64,000 nucleotides of DNA, from NCBI GenBank assembly GCA_031180805.1, contig JAPSLL010000005.1, positions 1-64,000 on the forward strand, written 5' to 3'. The notes under the pieces are model-generated. The model was given only the letters and a program-made list of their open reading frames with translations, did no database searches and was not told the DNA's origin. The DNA is from Bacillus sp. (in: firmicutes) (GTDB lineage: Bacteria > Bacillota > Bacilli > Bacillales > Bacillaceae). Made by a program: the position numbers and the translations under genes. Shown piece by piece: positions 9,290-18,060 of this stretch. How positions within the stretch are numbered: the first letter of the stretch is position 1; every line of letters begins with the position of its first letter.

Positions 9290-10597
9290 TTATTCCTCTT
9301 CAGCAAGAGCCTCTTCTTGCGTTTTTGCAAAATCTTTAGGAGTTGTCTGTCCACCAAATAATGATTGAATTTGATTTAAGTGAACATCTGCAACACCTGC
9401 TGACATTTGAACATCTGCATAAAGTGTAAGATTTGTAGCTTTACCTAAATCATTCAAAATATCAATATACATTTGGTCAAGGTCACCTTTAGATGTATCA
9501 ACTACTGTTGCAGGAATAACACCAGCATCAACAACAGAACGCTTACCCCATTCTTCAACTAAGTAAGAAACAAATTCTTTCGCTTCTTCTTTTACATTTG
9601 AATTTTCAGATACGAATAGCCCAACACCAGGACCACCTACATAGCTGTCAATGTTTCCTTTTCCACCTTCATAAGTAGGGAACTTGAAGTAACCAACTTT
9701 ATCTTTAAATTCCTGAGCAACATCAGGACTTGTCGTATAGTTTGGTAATTCCCAAGTCGCCATTAAGTACATAGCTGCTTGTTCATTCATAAAGTATCCT
9801 TTTGCTTCATCGTTTGATAATCCGTTAAATCCTTTAACAAAAGCATCCATATCAACAAGCTTTTTGATTTCCTCTGCAGCTTGAACTAAAGCAGGGTCTT
9901 CAAAGCTTCCAGTACGATTAATCGCATTATTTAATGCTTCAGGTCCGCCAATACGATCTGCTAGATACATATACCACATAGAACCTGTCCAACGGTCTTT
10001 GTTTCCTAAAGTAATTGGCGTAACACCATTGTCTACAAGTGTTTCCACTACTTTTAAAAATTCATCATATGTTTTTGGAACTTCTAAGTTGTGCTTTTCA
10101 AAGATTTCTTTATTGTAATACACCGGAGTGATGTTTAATTCAAGAGGTAATGCATATGTTTTATCCTCAACTGAAAATGCATCAAGAGTACCTGCAACGA
10201 ATTGATCCTCTTTAATGATATCGTCTAAAGGTGTGAACATTTTTCCTTCAACGAAAGGCTTCATATAACCTGCAGCCCAAGTGATTCCGACATCTGGAAG
10301 TTCGTTTGAAGCAGACAATACCTTAATTTTTTCTTTGTATTGTTCGTTACCAAGGATTTCTGTTTGTATATCGATATCAGGATGTTCTTTTTCATATGCA
10401 GTGATAATGTCTTCAACAATAGTAAATTGAGCATTTGAGCTCCCTTCTGGCCATAAATGCATCATGTTAATTACTGTTTTGTCCCCACTTGCTTCACCTG
10501 AGGCTTTTGAGTCATCAGAACCTGACGAGCACCCACCTAAAATTAACCCACCAACTAATGCCAATGACATCATAGCGGAAAACGTTTTCTTTTTCAT
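9290..10597 (-). CDS. Sugar-binding lipoprotein (SBP family 1)
   Basis: A 435-aa extracellular solute-binding lipoprotein. The signal peptide runs from MKKK to a lipobox LGGC (Cys about residue 23), followed by a Ser/Asp/Lys-rich linker and the binding domain (for example VGITWAAGYMKPF and YALPLELNITPVYYN). The start at 10597 was chosen because AAGGGGGG lies upstream and gives a proper signal peptide; the longer frame adds 42 residues without one. It heads the operon with the two permeases. Acidic C-terminus. Substrate unknown, probably an oligosaccharide. Confidence 0.87.
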   Translation of the reverse strand: MKKKTFSAMMSLALVGGLILGGCSSGSDDSKASGEASGDKTVINMMHLWPEGSSNAQFTIVEDIITAYEKEHPDIDIQTEILGNEQYKEKIKVLSASNELPDVGITWAAGYMKPFVEGKMFTPLDDIIKEDQFVAGTLDAFSVEDKTYALPLELNITPVYYNKEIFEKHNLEVPKTYDEFLKVVETLVDNGVTPITLGNKDRWTGSMWYMYLADRIGGPEALNNAINRTGSFEDPALVQAAEEIKKLVDMDAFVKGFNGLSNDEAKGYFMNEQAAMYLMATWELPNYTTSPDVAQEFKDKVGYFKFPTYEGGKGNIDSYVGGPGVGLFVSENSNVKEEAKEFVSYLVEEWGKRSVVDAGVIPATVVDTSKGDLDQMYIDILNDLGKATNLTLYADVQMSAGVADVHLNQIQSLFGGQTTPKDFAKTQEEALAEEE

Positions 10598-10655
10598 CAA
10601 CCATGCCCCCCTTAATATTTGTTTTTGTCTTGCCTTGCAGAATAAAGTATAGCAC

Positions 10656-10669
10656 TGGAAGCGCATCCA
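10656..10669. promoter_or_regulatory. Weak cre-like site
   Basis: TGGAAGCGCATCCA matches 11 of 14 positions of the cre consensus and is itself nearly palindromic. It lies about 60 nt upstream of the binding-protein start. Confidence 0.35.
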
Positions 10670-10864
10670 AAAAAGGGAGCTATGATTGGGAAAAATACCA
10701 CTATTTTTAGAAAGCCCTTTCATTTTCTTTATTTTGATACGTAGTTTTTCTGAAGCTTCAGGATTGATTTTGCATTAAAAGCGTGAACACTCACCTCCCT
10801 ATCCTTTTCACTATTGCTGCTATTTGCTTATAATTACCTTAGTAGAATGAAAAGAGGCTATGCG

Positions 10865-11242
10865 ATGAATAAAACCAGGAATAAGCATATTTGGATTGAA
10901 GCTGAAGAATGGGCAGAAGGCGAATGGAATATCGAGGATACCAATCTTGATGTAATCGTAACATTTTCTGATCGTTCTAAATATATTGCTAGTTTTTTTA
11001 CTTATAAAAATATTCAAAGCCTACGGGAGAAAAACAAGCTAACAGGCGAATGGTTGAGTGGAACTTATTTTTGTGCAAGCGATATGGTACTTATAGATAC
11101 TGCAAGTCGGGAACGCATTTATGAATTGATTGACTACCTTATCGAACATGATGAATTTGAATCTGTTTTCACACAAACATCTGATGTTGATTCCGAGAAT
11201 GACTACCTTTATCCAAAAGGTTTCTTTAAGGATTGCCGCTAG
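10865..11242 (+). CDS. Conserved hypothetical protein
   Basis: A 125-aa soluble protein I do not recognise. The start is the ATG at 10865, preceded by AAAGAGG with 7-nt spacing. The sequence is rich in Trp, Glu and Asp near the N-terminus (WIEAEEWAEGEWN), has a central part resembling a small alpha/beta fold (VIVTFSDRSKYIASFFTY) and an acidic C-terminus. No signal peptide or membrane segment is seen. It is divergent from the sugar-binding protein gene, and a hairpin lies 40 nt after its stop. Confidence 0.7.
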   Translation: MNKTRNKHIWIEAEEWAEGEWNIEDTNLDVIVTFSDRSKYIASFFTYKNIQSLREKNKLTGEWLSGTYFCASDMVLIDTASRERIYELIDYLIEHDEFESVFTQTSDVDSENDYLYPKGFFKDCR

Positions 11243-11282
11243 ATTTATTTTTTTATAGACGCAATAATGAAGTAAAAAAGCA

Positions 11283-11318
11283 AGAAATAAGCGTATGTCA
11301 TTTCACACGCTTATTTCT
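11283..11318. terminator. Bidirectional terminator-like hairpin
   Basis: A 12-bp perfect stem AGAAATAAGCGT/ACGCTTATTTCT between convergent genes. The T-run is better on the minus strand, so it mainly serves the ABC exporter gene. Confidence 0.6.
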
Positions 11319-11378
11319 AAATCATTCTATTCATTTTCTTACAGCTAGAGTTGATAGAATAACATTTCCCTTTTTAAA

Positions 11379-13169
11379 TTATGCCTGTAATTGCTTCAAT
11401 TTATAAAATTCACCTTTTAGGCTAATAAGTTCTTCAAAGCTTCCCTCTTCAACACATGTTCCATTTTTCATGACGATAATTCGGTCAGCATCACGGATTG
11501 TTGAAAGACGATGGGCAACAATGAAGGTTGTACGTCCCTTTATCAGCTTTTGAATCGCTTGTTGAACACGATATTCTGATACATTATCAAGTGCAGATGT
11601 TGCTTCATCTAAAAGGATAATTTGCGGATCACGAATAATCGCTCTTGCAATGGCAATCCGTTGTCTTTGTCCACCTGATAGCTTTCCACCATGCTCACCA
11701 ATCATCGTATCTAGTCCATTCGGCATTTCTGCTATTACGTCCTGCAGATTTGCCATCTCAATGACTTCCTGTATTCGTTCCTCTGAAACATTTGGCATCC
11801 CATAAGTAATATTTTCGCGAATCGAACCAGAGAATAAAATGGTATTTTGTGGAACAACCGCGAGCTTGCGACGGTATGTTTGCATATGAACATCATCAAA
11901 TGGTATATCATCAATTAATAGTTGCCCTTCATTTGGGCGGTAGAATCCTAGCACCATACTTAAAACGGTCGATTTTCCAGCACCAGAAGCGCCAACTAAT
12001 GCCACACATTCTCCTGCCTTCACTTCGAGATTTAAATGATTTAACACGTGTTTATTTGAGTCCGCATAATGAAAGTTCACATTTTCAAAGGTAATTTTCC
12101 CTTTAATGTTTGCTAATTTCTTTTTCCCTTGGTATTCAACAGTTTGAGTTGAAAATAACACTTCCGAAACAGAGATGATTGATTCATATCCTTTAGCAAG
12201 CTGTGGGTAAATATTAATAATTTGATTGATTGACATTAAGATTGTTGTGAAAAAGCCTTGATACATCACAACATCACCAACTGTTATTTGCCCATTATAA
12301 GCAAGGATAGCTGTAAACACTAAACAGAACATTTGAAACAGCTGGAAAACAACCCAGCCTGTTGCTCCGAAATAAGCCTCAGAAATGTCTAACTTATACC
12401 CTTTTCCCTTTAAGTTAGACAGAGTCGAATCAGTCTTTTTAATTTCAAGATCCTCTAAGCCATGGGCACGTGTTACAGGAATCATTGTCAACGTTTCAGC
12501 TACCTGTCCTGACATTGATTCAATTTGCTTGCGAAATTCGTTATTCTTTTTCTGTAAATTTCGTTTAAATAAGTAGACTAATAATATGGCAATCGGAATC
12601 ATTAACACAAAAAATAACGCAACTAGTAAATTTTTGCTCGCAGTAACACCAATCGCGACAACAACGCTAGTTAACGCTGCTGAAAAGGAATACATAATTT
12701 GCTTTGATAAAAACTCAATGCTTTCAACATCTCTTAATACCTTTGATTGAAGCTTCCCCGAACGTAGCTCACTATGGTAGGAAATCGATAAATGTTGAAG
12801 CTTCCTAACCAATGTGCTTCTTAAGCCAGCCTCAACATGACGTGACGCTTTGCTTAGAAAGCTAATATGTAGCAGCTGTGAAGGAATATTTTGAATAATA
12901 ACAAATGCGACAACTGCTAAATTAATCCATAGCTCTTGAAGTGAATGCTTTTCGGGATTGCTAGCAATATCAATCATATTAGCTGTTATTATCGGAATGA
13001 TCCATACTGGCGAATGCTTGATCAAAAAGAAGAAAAATGATAAAGCAATGTTATGAAATTGCCCTTTATACAGGATATATAAAGTTTTAAATGCCCCTTC
13101 TACCTTTCCCGGACCATTTTTAAATCGTTGTTCAAAATCGAACGATTCTTGGATGTGTTTCTTCGCCAT
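11379..13169 (-). CDS. ABC-type multidrug/lipid exporter (fused TMD-NBD)
   Basis: A 596-aa half-transporter. The N-terminal six-helix transmembrane domain (about residues 35-320) is followed by an ATPase domain with Walker A GASGAGKST, signature LSGGQ, Walker B IILLDEATSALD and H-loop VAHRLST, all canonical, so a homodimer is likely. The start at 13169 has AAGGAGGA upstream; an in-frame start at 13241 would add 24 residues with no clear site. It is monocistronic. The substrate is not predictable; drug or lipid export is the family role. Confidence 0.87.
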   Translation of the reverse strand: MAKKHIQESFDFEQRFKNGPGKVEGAFKTLYILYKGQFHNIALSFFFFLIKHSPVWIIPIITANMIDIASNPEKHSLQELWINLAVVAFVIIQNIPSQLLHISFLSKASRHVEAGLRSTLVRKLQHLSISYHSELRSGKLQSKVLRDVESIEFLSKQIMYSFSAALTSVVVAIGVTASKNLLVALFFVLMIPIAILLVYLFKRNLQKKNNEFRKQIESMSGQVAETLTMIPVTRAHGLEDLEIKKTDSTLSNLKGKGYKLDISEAYFGATGWVVFQLFQMFCLVFTAILAYNGQITVGDVVMYQGFFTTILMSINQIINIYPQLAKGYESIISVSEVLFSTQTVEYQGKKKLANIKGKITFENVNFHYADSNKHVLNHLNLEVKAGECVALVGASGAGKSTVLSMVLGFYRPNEGQLLIDDIPFDDVHMQTYRRKLAVVPQNTILFSGSIRENITYGMPNVSEERIQEVIEMANLQDVIAEMPNGLDTMIGEHGGKLSGGQRQRIAIARAIIRDPQIILLDEATSALDNVSEYRVQQAIQKLIKGRTTFIVAHRLSTIRDADRIIVMKNGTCVEEGSFEELISLKGEFYKLKQLQA

Positions 13170-13225
13170 CTTGTTGCCCTCCTCCTTAAACATTGACCTT
13201 CGTAATTGTAAAAGGCTTGTTACGT

Positions 13226-13330
13226 AAACTTTGTTGCCCATTTATAAGAGGTGATTACCTCATGCAGCATCCGCCGAGTGGGTGGCGAGTATCCTTACTG
13301 GGCACCACCTATCTCACACATCCCGCAGTA
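13226..13330. repeat. Degenerate Bacillus-type intergenic repeat, copy 1
   Basis: AACTTTGTTGC at one end, GAGTGGGTGGCGAG in the middle and CATCCCGCAG at the other end align with parts of the fuller copy at 24232-24402, with an internal deletion. Confidence 0.4.
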
Positions 13331-13652
13331 TGTTTATAAAAACAACAATATTTTAGAAAAGAGCCTTGTAATAAAATAATATACTTACTTAAGAGTCAAT
13401 GCTTAAATTCCATTAAATCTTAACCGATAATTAAGTTATCGATTAGTTTATCTCCTATTCTATTATGCTATCGCTTTCAAGTCAATTAGGAAATATAAAT
13501 AAAGATGTCAATCATTTGTAGTTAGAAAAGCTGCTGTACTTATGTTCCCTAACGTATTTACTATTTTATCTCAGAATTTATTTGATTCATTTTCTATTAA
13601 ATGTTATGAAATCCTGGTATTTTCACAAAAAATCTTGTTCTAACATAAATAA

Positions 13653-13682
13653 AAAGCTCTCTAAGTCTAGCTTAAAGAGCTT
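13653..13682 (-). terminator. rocD terminator
   Basis: A 12-bp stem with one mismatch (AAGCTCTTTAAG/CTTAGAGAGCTT on the minus strand) followed by TTTATTTAT, just past the rocD stop codon. Confidence 0.75.
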
Positions 13683-13698
13683 AATAGCAATAATACAT

Positions 13699-14895
13699 TT
13701 ATTTGAATACTTGATTAATTATCCCTATCGTCATATCAATTTCTGCTTTTGTGATGATTAATGGAGGAGCAAAGCGAATAACCGTTTCATGTGTTTCCTT
13801 ACATAAAATTCCTAAATCCTTTAATTTTTCACAGTAAGTTCTAGCTGCTTCCGTTAATTCTACTCCGATAAACAAGCCTTTTCCTCGGACTTCCTTTATA
13901 CATGGGTGGGTGATTTCTTTTAAACGATTTAAAAAATATTCCCCGAGCTCTAATGATTTATCGACAAGCCCCTCTTCTATAACAACATCAATCGCCGCAA
14001 TCGAAACCGCACATGCAAGAGGGTTACCTCCAAATGTTGAGCCGTGTGATCCCGGATTAAATACATGTAATATATCGCGGTTGGCAACAACACATGAAAT
14101 AGGCATAACACCTCCACCTAATGCTTTACCGAGAATATACATATCTGGGGCGACCTGCTCCCAATCACAAGCAAATAATTTTCCCGTTCGCCCAAGCCCT
14201 GTTTGGATTTCATCAGCTACAAATAAAACCCTTTGCGACTTACAAATGGAGTACGCTTCTTTTAAATAGCCGTCTGGTGGAATAATGATCCCTGCTTCAC
14301 CTTGGATTGGTTCCAGGATAAATCCTGCAGTATTTGGTGTAATCGCTGCTTTTAAAGCATCACAATCCCCATAAGGAATTAGTTTTATTCCTGGTAGCAT
14401 TGGTCCGAAGCCCTTTCGATACTCCTCCTCTGATGATAGTGAAATAGCCGCTAATGTCCGTCCATGAAAATTCCCAACGCATACAATGATTTCGGCTTGA
14501 TTTTCTGCAATTCCTTTCACCTGATAACCCCAACGTCTTATCGCTTTAATCGCCGTTTCAACTGCTTCTGCTCCAGTATTCATAGGTAAAACCATTTCTT
14601 TATTCGTCAGCTGACTAACCTTTTCATACCAAGCTCCTAATTGATCATGATGAAATGCCCTTGACGAGAGTGTCAATGAATCCGCTTGCCTTTTAAGCGC
14701 TTCGATAATTTTCGGATGGCGATGTCCTTGATTAACGGCAGAGTACGCACTTAACATATCGATATATTTGTTCCCTTCAGGATCTTTCACCCAAATTCCT
14801 TCTGCCTCGGAAATGACGATCGGTAAGGGCTGATAATTATTGGCTCCATAACGTTCAGTTTTTTCAATTATTTTTGCTGATTCAAGATTGTTCAT
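13699..14895 (-). CDS. rocD: Ornithine aminotransferase
   Basis: Converts ornithine plus 2-oxoglutarate to glutamate semialdehyde and glutamate in arginine breakdown. The 398-aa class III PLP aminotransferase shows the PLP-binding Asp in VADEIQTG (D228) and the Schiff-base lysine in LGKALGGG (K257), with the [11 protein letters not shown] motif after it. It lies 66 nt downstream of arginase on the same strand, so rocF-rocD is a likely operon, unlike the rocDEF order of B. subtilis. No rocE permease or rocR activator is in view. Confidence 0.94.
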   Translation of the reverse strand: MNNLESAKIIEKTERYGANNYQPLPIVISEAEGIWVKDPEGNKYIDMLSAYSAVNQGHRHPKIIEALKRQADSLTLSSRAFHHDQLGAWYEKVSQLTNKEMVLPMNTGAEAVETAIKAIRRWGYQVKGIAENQAEIIVCVGNFHGRTLAAISLSSEEEYRKGFGPMLPGIKLIPYGDCDALKAAITPNTAGFILEPIQGEAGIIIPPDGYLKEAYSICKSQRVLFVADEIQTGLGRTGKLFACDWEQVAPDMYILGKALGGGVMPISCVVANRDILHVFNPGSHGSTFGGNPLACAVSIAAIDVVIEEGLVDKSLELGEYFLNRLKEITHPCIKEVRGKGLFIGVELTEAARTYCEKLKDLGILCKETHETVIRFAPPLIITKAEIDMTIGIINQVFK

Positions 14896-14961
14896 TGAAA
14901 CCTCCTTATGTTCATCATTCCTACTAATCTGTTAATCTTTGATAATCAAATCATGGACAAT

Positions 14962-15864
14962 TTATAATAATCTTTCACCAAACAAAGACCCCATTAGCTC
15001 TACTGCTACTGTTGCCGTTTTGTTTCGTTCATCAATGATCGGATTTACTTCGACAAATTCGGCAGATGTAATCATCTTTGCCTCTGCTAAAATTTCCATC
15101 GCTAAATGACTTTCACGATAACTTATTCCACCAAGGACAGGTGTTCCTACTCCAGGGGCATCGCTTGGATCAAGTCCATCTAAATCAAGCGATAGGTGGA
15201 CACCGTCTGTTTTTTCTTTTAAAAAGGATACTGTTTCCTCCATAATCTTTGCCATCCCCATTCGGTCGATTTCGTGCATTGTAAATACTTTAATCCCTTT
15301 TTCACGAATTAAAATTTTTTCTCCATCATCTAATGAACGTGCCCCTATAATCACGATGTTTTCTGGTTTGATTTTTGGTGAGTATCCACCAATATGTTTT
15401 AAATCGGCATGACCAATCCCAATGCTCACTGCTAAAGGCATTCCGTGAATATTGCCTGATGGAGATGTTTCACTCGAATTTAAATCACCATGTGCATCAT
15501 ACCAAATGACCCCAAGGCTTTGATAATGCTTAGATACCCCTGCGAGCGTTCCAATGGCGATGCTATGATCACCTCCTAATATGAGCGGAAAATCACCGGC
15601 TGAAACTACTTGATCGACGGCCTCTGCAAGCTTTGTATTAGCTTTTACAACAGCCTTTAAATATTTTAAATTATCGTCTGAAGCTTCCTCATCTTTTCCA
15701 GGTCTGCCTATTTCAATATCACCTTTATCATGGATTTGATAGCTTAGGTTTTCTAACCGTTCAACAACACCTGCATATCTAATTGCACTTGGCCCCATGT
15801 CAACCCCACGGCGAGATTGTCCTAAATCCATAGGAACTCCAATGATTGAGATTTTTTTCTTCAT
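14962..15864 (-). CDS. rocF: Arginase
   Basis: Hydrolyses arginine to ornithine and urea. The 300-aa protein has all manganese ligands of the ureohydrolase family in place: GGDHS (H100), YDAHGD (D123, H125, D127) and DLDGLDP near residue 230, plus the GVDMGPSAIRY N-terminal signature. The start is supported by AGGTG before the ATG. It is the first gene of the rocF-rocD pair. The upstream region has no sigma-54 -24/-12 element I could identify with confidence. Confidence 0.95.
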   Translation of the reverse strand: MKKKISIIGVPMDLGQSRRGVDMGPSAIRYAGVVERLENLSYQIHDKGDIEIGRPGKDEEASDDNLKYLKAVVKANTKLAEAVDQVVSAGDFPLILGGDHSIAIGTLAGVSKHYQSLGVIWYDAHGDLNSSETSPSGNIHGMPLAVSIGIGHADLKHIGGYSPKIKPENIVIIGARSLDDGEKILIREKGIKVFTMHEIDRMGMAKIMEETVSFLKEKTDGVHLSLDLDGLDPSDAPGVGTPVLGGISYRESHLAMEILAEAKMITSAEFVEVNPIIDERNKTATVAVELMGSLFGERLL

Positions 15865-16075
15865 TTTCTACACCTCATTTAATTAGATTGTTTAAAGAAA
15901 TAGGGTATTTTTGAACGAAATATTCTTATGTATTACTTCTTTTAGAAAAGTCCATTCTCCTTTATTTTGCTTTAAGTAGACTTATTATTTCTTCATAATA
16001 AACAGAAGGATCGAGCTGTTTGATAAAAGCTGCTAGACAATCTTGGAGGTTGATGCTCTTGTTAAGGGTAAAAGG

Positions 16076-16093
16076 CTGTGATATTTCTCACGG
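16076..16093. promoter_or_regulatory. Degenerate Rex-like site
   Basis: TGTGA and TCAC half-sites in the spacing of the Rex box, with about 9 of 14 fixed positions matching. It lies 60 nt upstream of the ywcJ-like remnant. In B. subtilis the ywcJ-lctE-lctP region is Rex-controlled, so this may be a decayed operator. Confidence 0.3.
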
Positions 16094-16152
16094 GTAGCTA
16101 CAAGCTTATTTTGTAAACTATCGATATAGAAACATCAATCGGAGTGAGGATT

Positions 16153-16493
16153 ATGGAAAAGTATGCACTAATTTTAGTTGAGCAACTTGCATTTAAAAAA
16201 CAAAAAAGCTCTATATACAAAGCCCTTTCCGCTATTTATTACGAGCTATTCTTGCAAGTATGTTTATCGGTTTTGGTGTTATCGTATTTAAAAACAGGAA
16301 ACCTATGAGGCTTGAAGGTGATGGTGCGAAATTATTTACGATGATGCTTTTTGTGTTTTGCTTCTTCATTTCAGGGTATGAGCATAGCATTGCGAATATG
16401 TGTACATTCTCGGGTTGCGTTTGTCTCATATCCACCAGATAGCTTTACTCTAGCAGGTGTGATTCATAACCTTATACGATGACATTAGGAAAT
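16153..16493 (+). pseudogene. Formate/nitrite transporter (YwcJ-like) remnant
   Basis: Remains of an FNT-family channel gene. It begins well, with GGAGTGAGG before an ATG and an N-terminus MEKYALILVEQLAFKKQ, then shifts frame near 16230. RYLLRAILASMFIGFG follows, then an internal deletion of over 100 codons joins directly to RLEGDGAKLFTMMLFVFC and the FNT hallmark SGYEHSIANM. A further frameshift near 16420 leads to PDSFTLAGVIHNLI, and another near 16478 to TLGN. Intact family members are about 255 aa. The order of blocks matches YwcJ as I know it. No functional product is expected. Confidence 0.85.
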
Positions 16494-16586
16494 TATACTA
16501 TTTTTCATTGTCTTATTTCCGACAAAAAAATACTTTGCACTTTACGCAAAGCATTTCCTGTTCAATAACAATTAAGGTGGAATCAT

Positions 16587-16943
16587 CTATTTCACTTTTC
16601 TCGTATTATATCCTTTTTCACCATAAGGCTGATAATGCTCTAACCATTTCTCCTCAAGCTTTTCTAATTCCCTTTTTTCATCAAAATAGCCTTCCTTTTT
16701 CTTTTTAAGCTGTTCAAGTGTTGTAATCTCAAAAGCATCTGCACCGTATTTATTCCAATCCGCTTGTAGTTCCCTTACAACATACACGCCATTTTCGAGC
16801 GAAAATTTTAGGCCATTTAATGTTTTCATATTTCTTGTACTTGCAATAAATCTTTTTCCATTTCTTTTATTTAAAATTTGAAATACCCCTGCGATAATCG
16901 GAGTTTCCTTATATAATCGCTTTAGTTCTTTTCTTTGGTCCAT
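16587..16943 (-). CDS. GIY-YIG-like protein with altered tyrosines
   Basis: A 118-aa protein that fits the GIY-YIG nuclease superfamily in length and layout: AGVFQILNKRNGKRFIAST at residues 18-36 occupies the GIY-YIG position, an Arg follows (STRN), and WNKYGADAFEITTLEQL carries the later conserved Glu region. Both signature tyrosines are replaced by Phe (GVF, FIA), which questions nuclease activity. It lies 21 nt downstream of the DUF2087 regulator, so they are probably co-transcribed. The start is supported by AAGGGAAAC before the ATG. Function unknown. Confidence 0.7.
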   Translation of the reverse strand: MDQRKELKRLYKETPIIAGVFQILNKRNGKRFIASTRNMKTLNGLKFSLENGVYVVRELQADWNKYGADAFEITTLEQLKKKKEGYFDEKRELEKLEEKWLEHYQPYGEKGYNTRKVK

Positions 16944-16964
16944 TTTGTTTCCCTTCCTTATAGG

Positions 16965-17717
16965 CTATTTTTTCAACCAATAACTGCTGCCATCCTGTTT
17001 GCGATCTAAAAATCCATATTCAATTAAATATCTTCTTATTAGCACATAATCATCATAGTATCGTTTTAATCGAATATTTAATTCCTTTTCCGTATATGTT
17101 TGATCATGCTCTAAGCTGCTAGCAATCTCCCTGAGCACAACAATTTTTTGTTTTTCCTTTGAAGGAAACTTCGTTAACTGCTCTTTGTTTTCTGTAAAAT
17201 ATTTTTGAATAATTGACTCCTTTTCATCTGTCGTAATATTGTACCTGTCATCGACCATTGTTGCCGTTTTATGAGGTGGAACGAAAGCAGGTGCATGCTT
17301 ATCTTTTTCCTTTAATAGCTCCATCATTGCTAAAAACATCTTCGCCTGTCGCTCCTTTTCCTTTAAAGCAAAGCGATGATGTCTAATTGTTGATGCACTA
17401 CCTATCCCCATCTCCTTTTGTACTTCCTTATCACTTTTCCCTTGATAAAATAATCGAAGTAATTTGTTTTGATGCTCTGTTAACCCTGTTACCTTTTTAT
17501 CAAGCGTAAGAAAATAATCAAATACGGAGTGGTGAGTTGTTTCAATATGAACCTTCATAAACCTTTCCGCTTCATACAATCTCCCCTCATAAGGATAAAT
17601 CATTCCTTTATCAATTTTTTCTCCACATAATAAACACGTATATGAATCTGTGGCTTCTTTAAAACCTTGTTTAAGCTCGTCAATCGATGCTTCCCAAAAC
17701 TCCTCATAATTCTCCAT
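16965..17717 (-). CDS. DUF2087 / LuxR-type HTH regulator
   Basis: A 251-aa predicted regulator. A Cys/His cluster at the N-terminus (C28, C31, H57, H62) may bind a metal. A LuxR-like helix-turn-helix follows (about 77-120, LTEHQNKLLRLFYQGKSDKE), then a charged linker and a C-terminal DUF2087 domain (about 175-250, LTKFPSKEKQKIVVLREIA and RRYLIEYGFLDR). The ATG at 17717 was chosen over a TTG eight codons upstream because GGAAGTG lies before it. It heads a two-gene operon with the GIY-YIG-like gene. Its target is unknown. Confidence 0.75.
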   Translation of the reverse strand: MENYEEFWEASIDELKQGFKEATDSYTCLLCGEKIDKGMIYPYEGRLYEAERFMKVHIETTHHSVFDYFLTLDKKVTGLTEHQNKLLRLFYQGKSDKEVQKEMGIGSASTIRHHRFALKEKERQAKMFLAMMELLKEKDKHAPAFVPPHKTATMVDDRYNITTDEKESIIQKYFTENKEQLTKFPSKEKQKIVVLREIASSLEHDQTYTEKELNIRLKRYYDDYVLIRRYLIEYGFLDRKQDGSSYWLKK

Positions 17718-17750
17718 CGTTAAACACTTCCGTCCATTCAATTAGTTTTT

Positions 17751-17806
17751 ACAAACAAATAATTAATTCGTTTGTTGTTTTATAAACATAATAAATTATT
17801 GTTTGT
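17751..17806. promoter_or_regulatory. Inverted repeat before DUF2087 gene
   Basis: ACAAACAAATAATT and AATTATTGTTTGT are inverted (13 of 14 with one gap) around about 29 nt, 35-90 nt upstream of the regulator start. It is a candidate autoregulatory operator. Confidence 0.4.
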
Positions 17807-18060
17807 GGTTTGTCAAATTCGTTTTATCTTTAGGAATATGAGATTAAAGTTGGTATGTAAGGTAATTTGATGTGATTTACTCTAATCATAATGAAGTAAT
17901 TTTTATGAGGAATAGGGATAGCAATTGCTATCGTCTAAAAAAATAAATACTAAACTATAAATAGAAAATTTGTTCCATTTAAAACAAGTAGACAAAAATA
18001 TTTAAATTAATAATTTTTCTAAAGAGAGATAACCTAAATAATAAAGGAGGTAAATTTTTA

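Larger units (their letters stand above)
13170..13698. other. Intergenic region with degenerate repeat
   Basis: Holds a degenerate copy of the Bacillus-type intergenic repeat (13226-13330), AT-rich sequence, and the rocD terminator. No gene was found. Confidence 0.5.
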
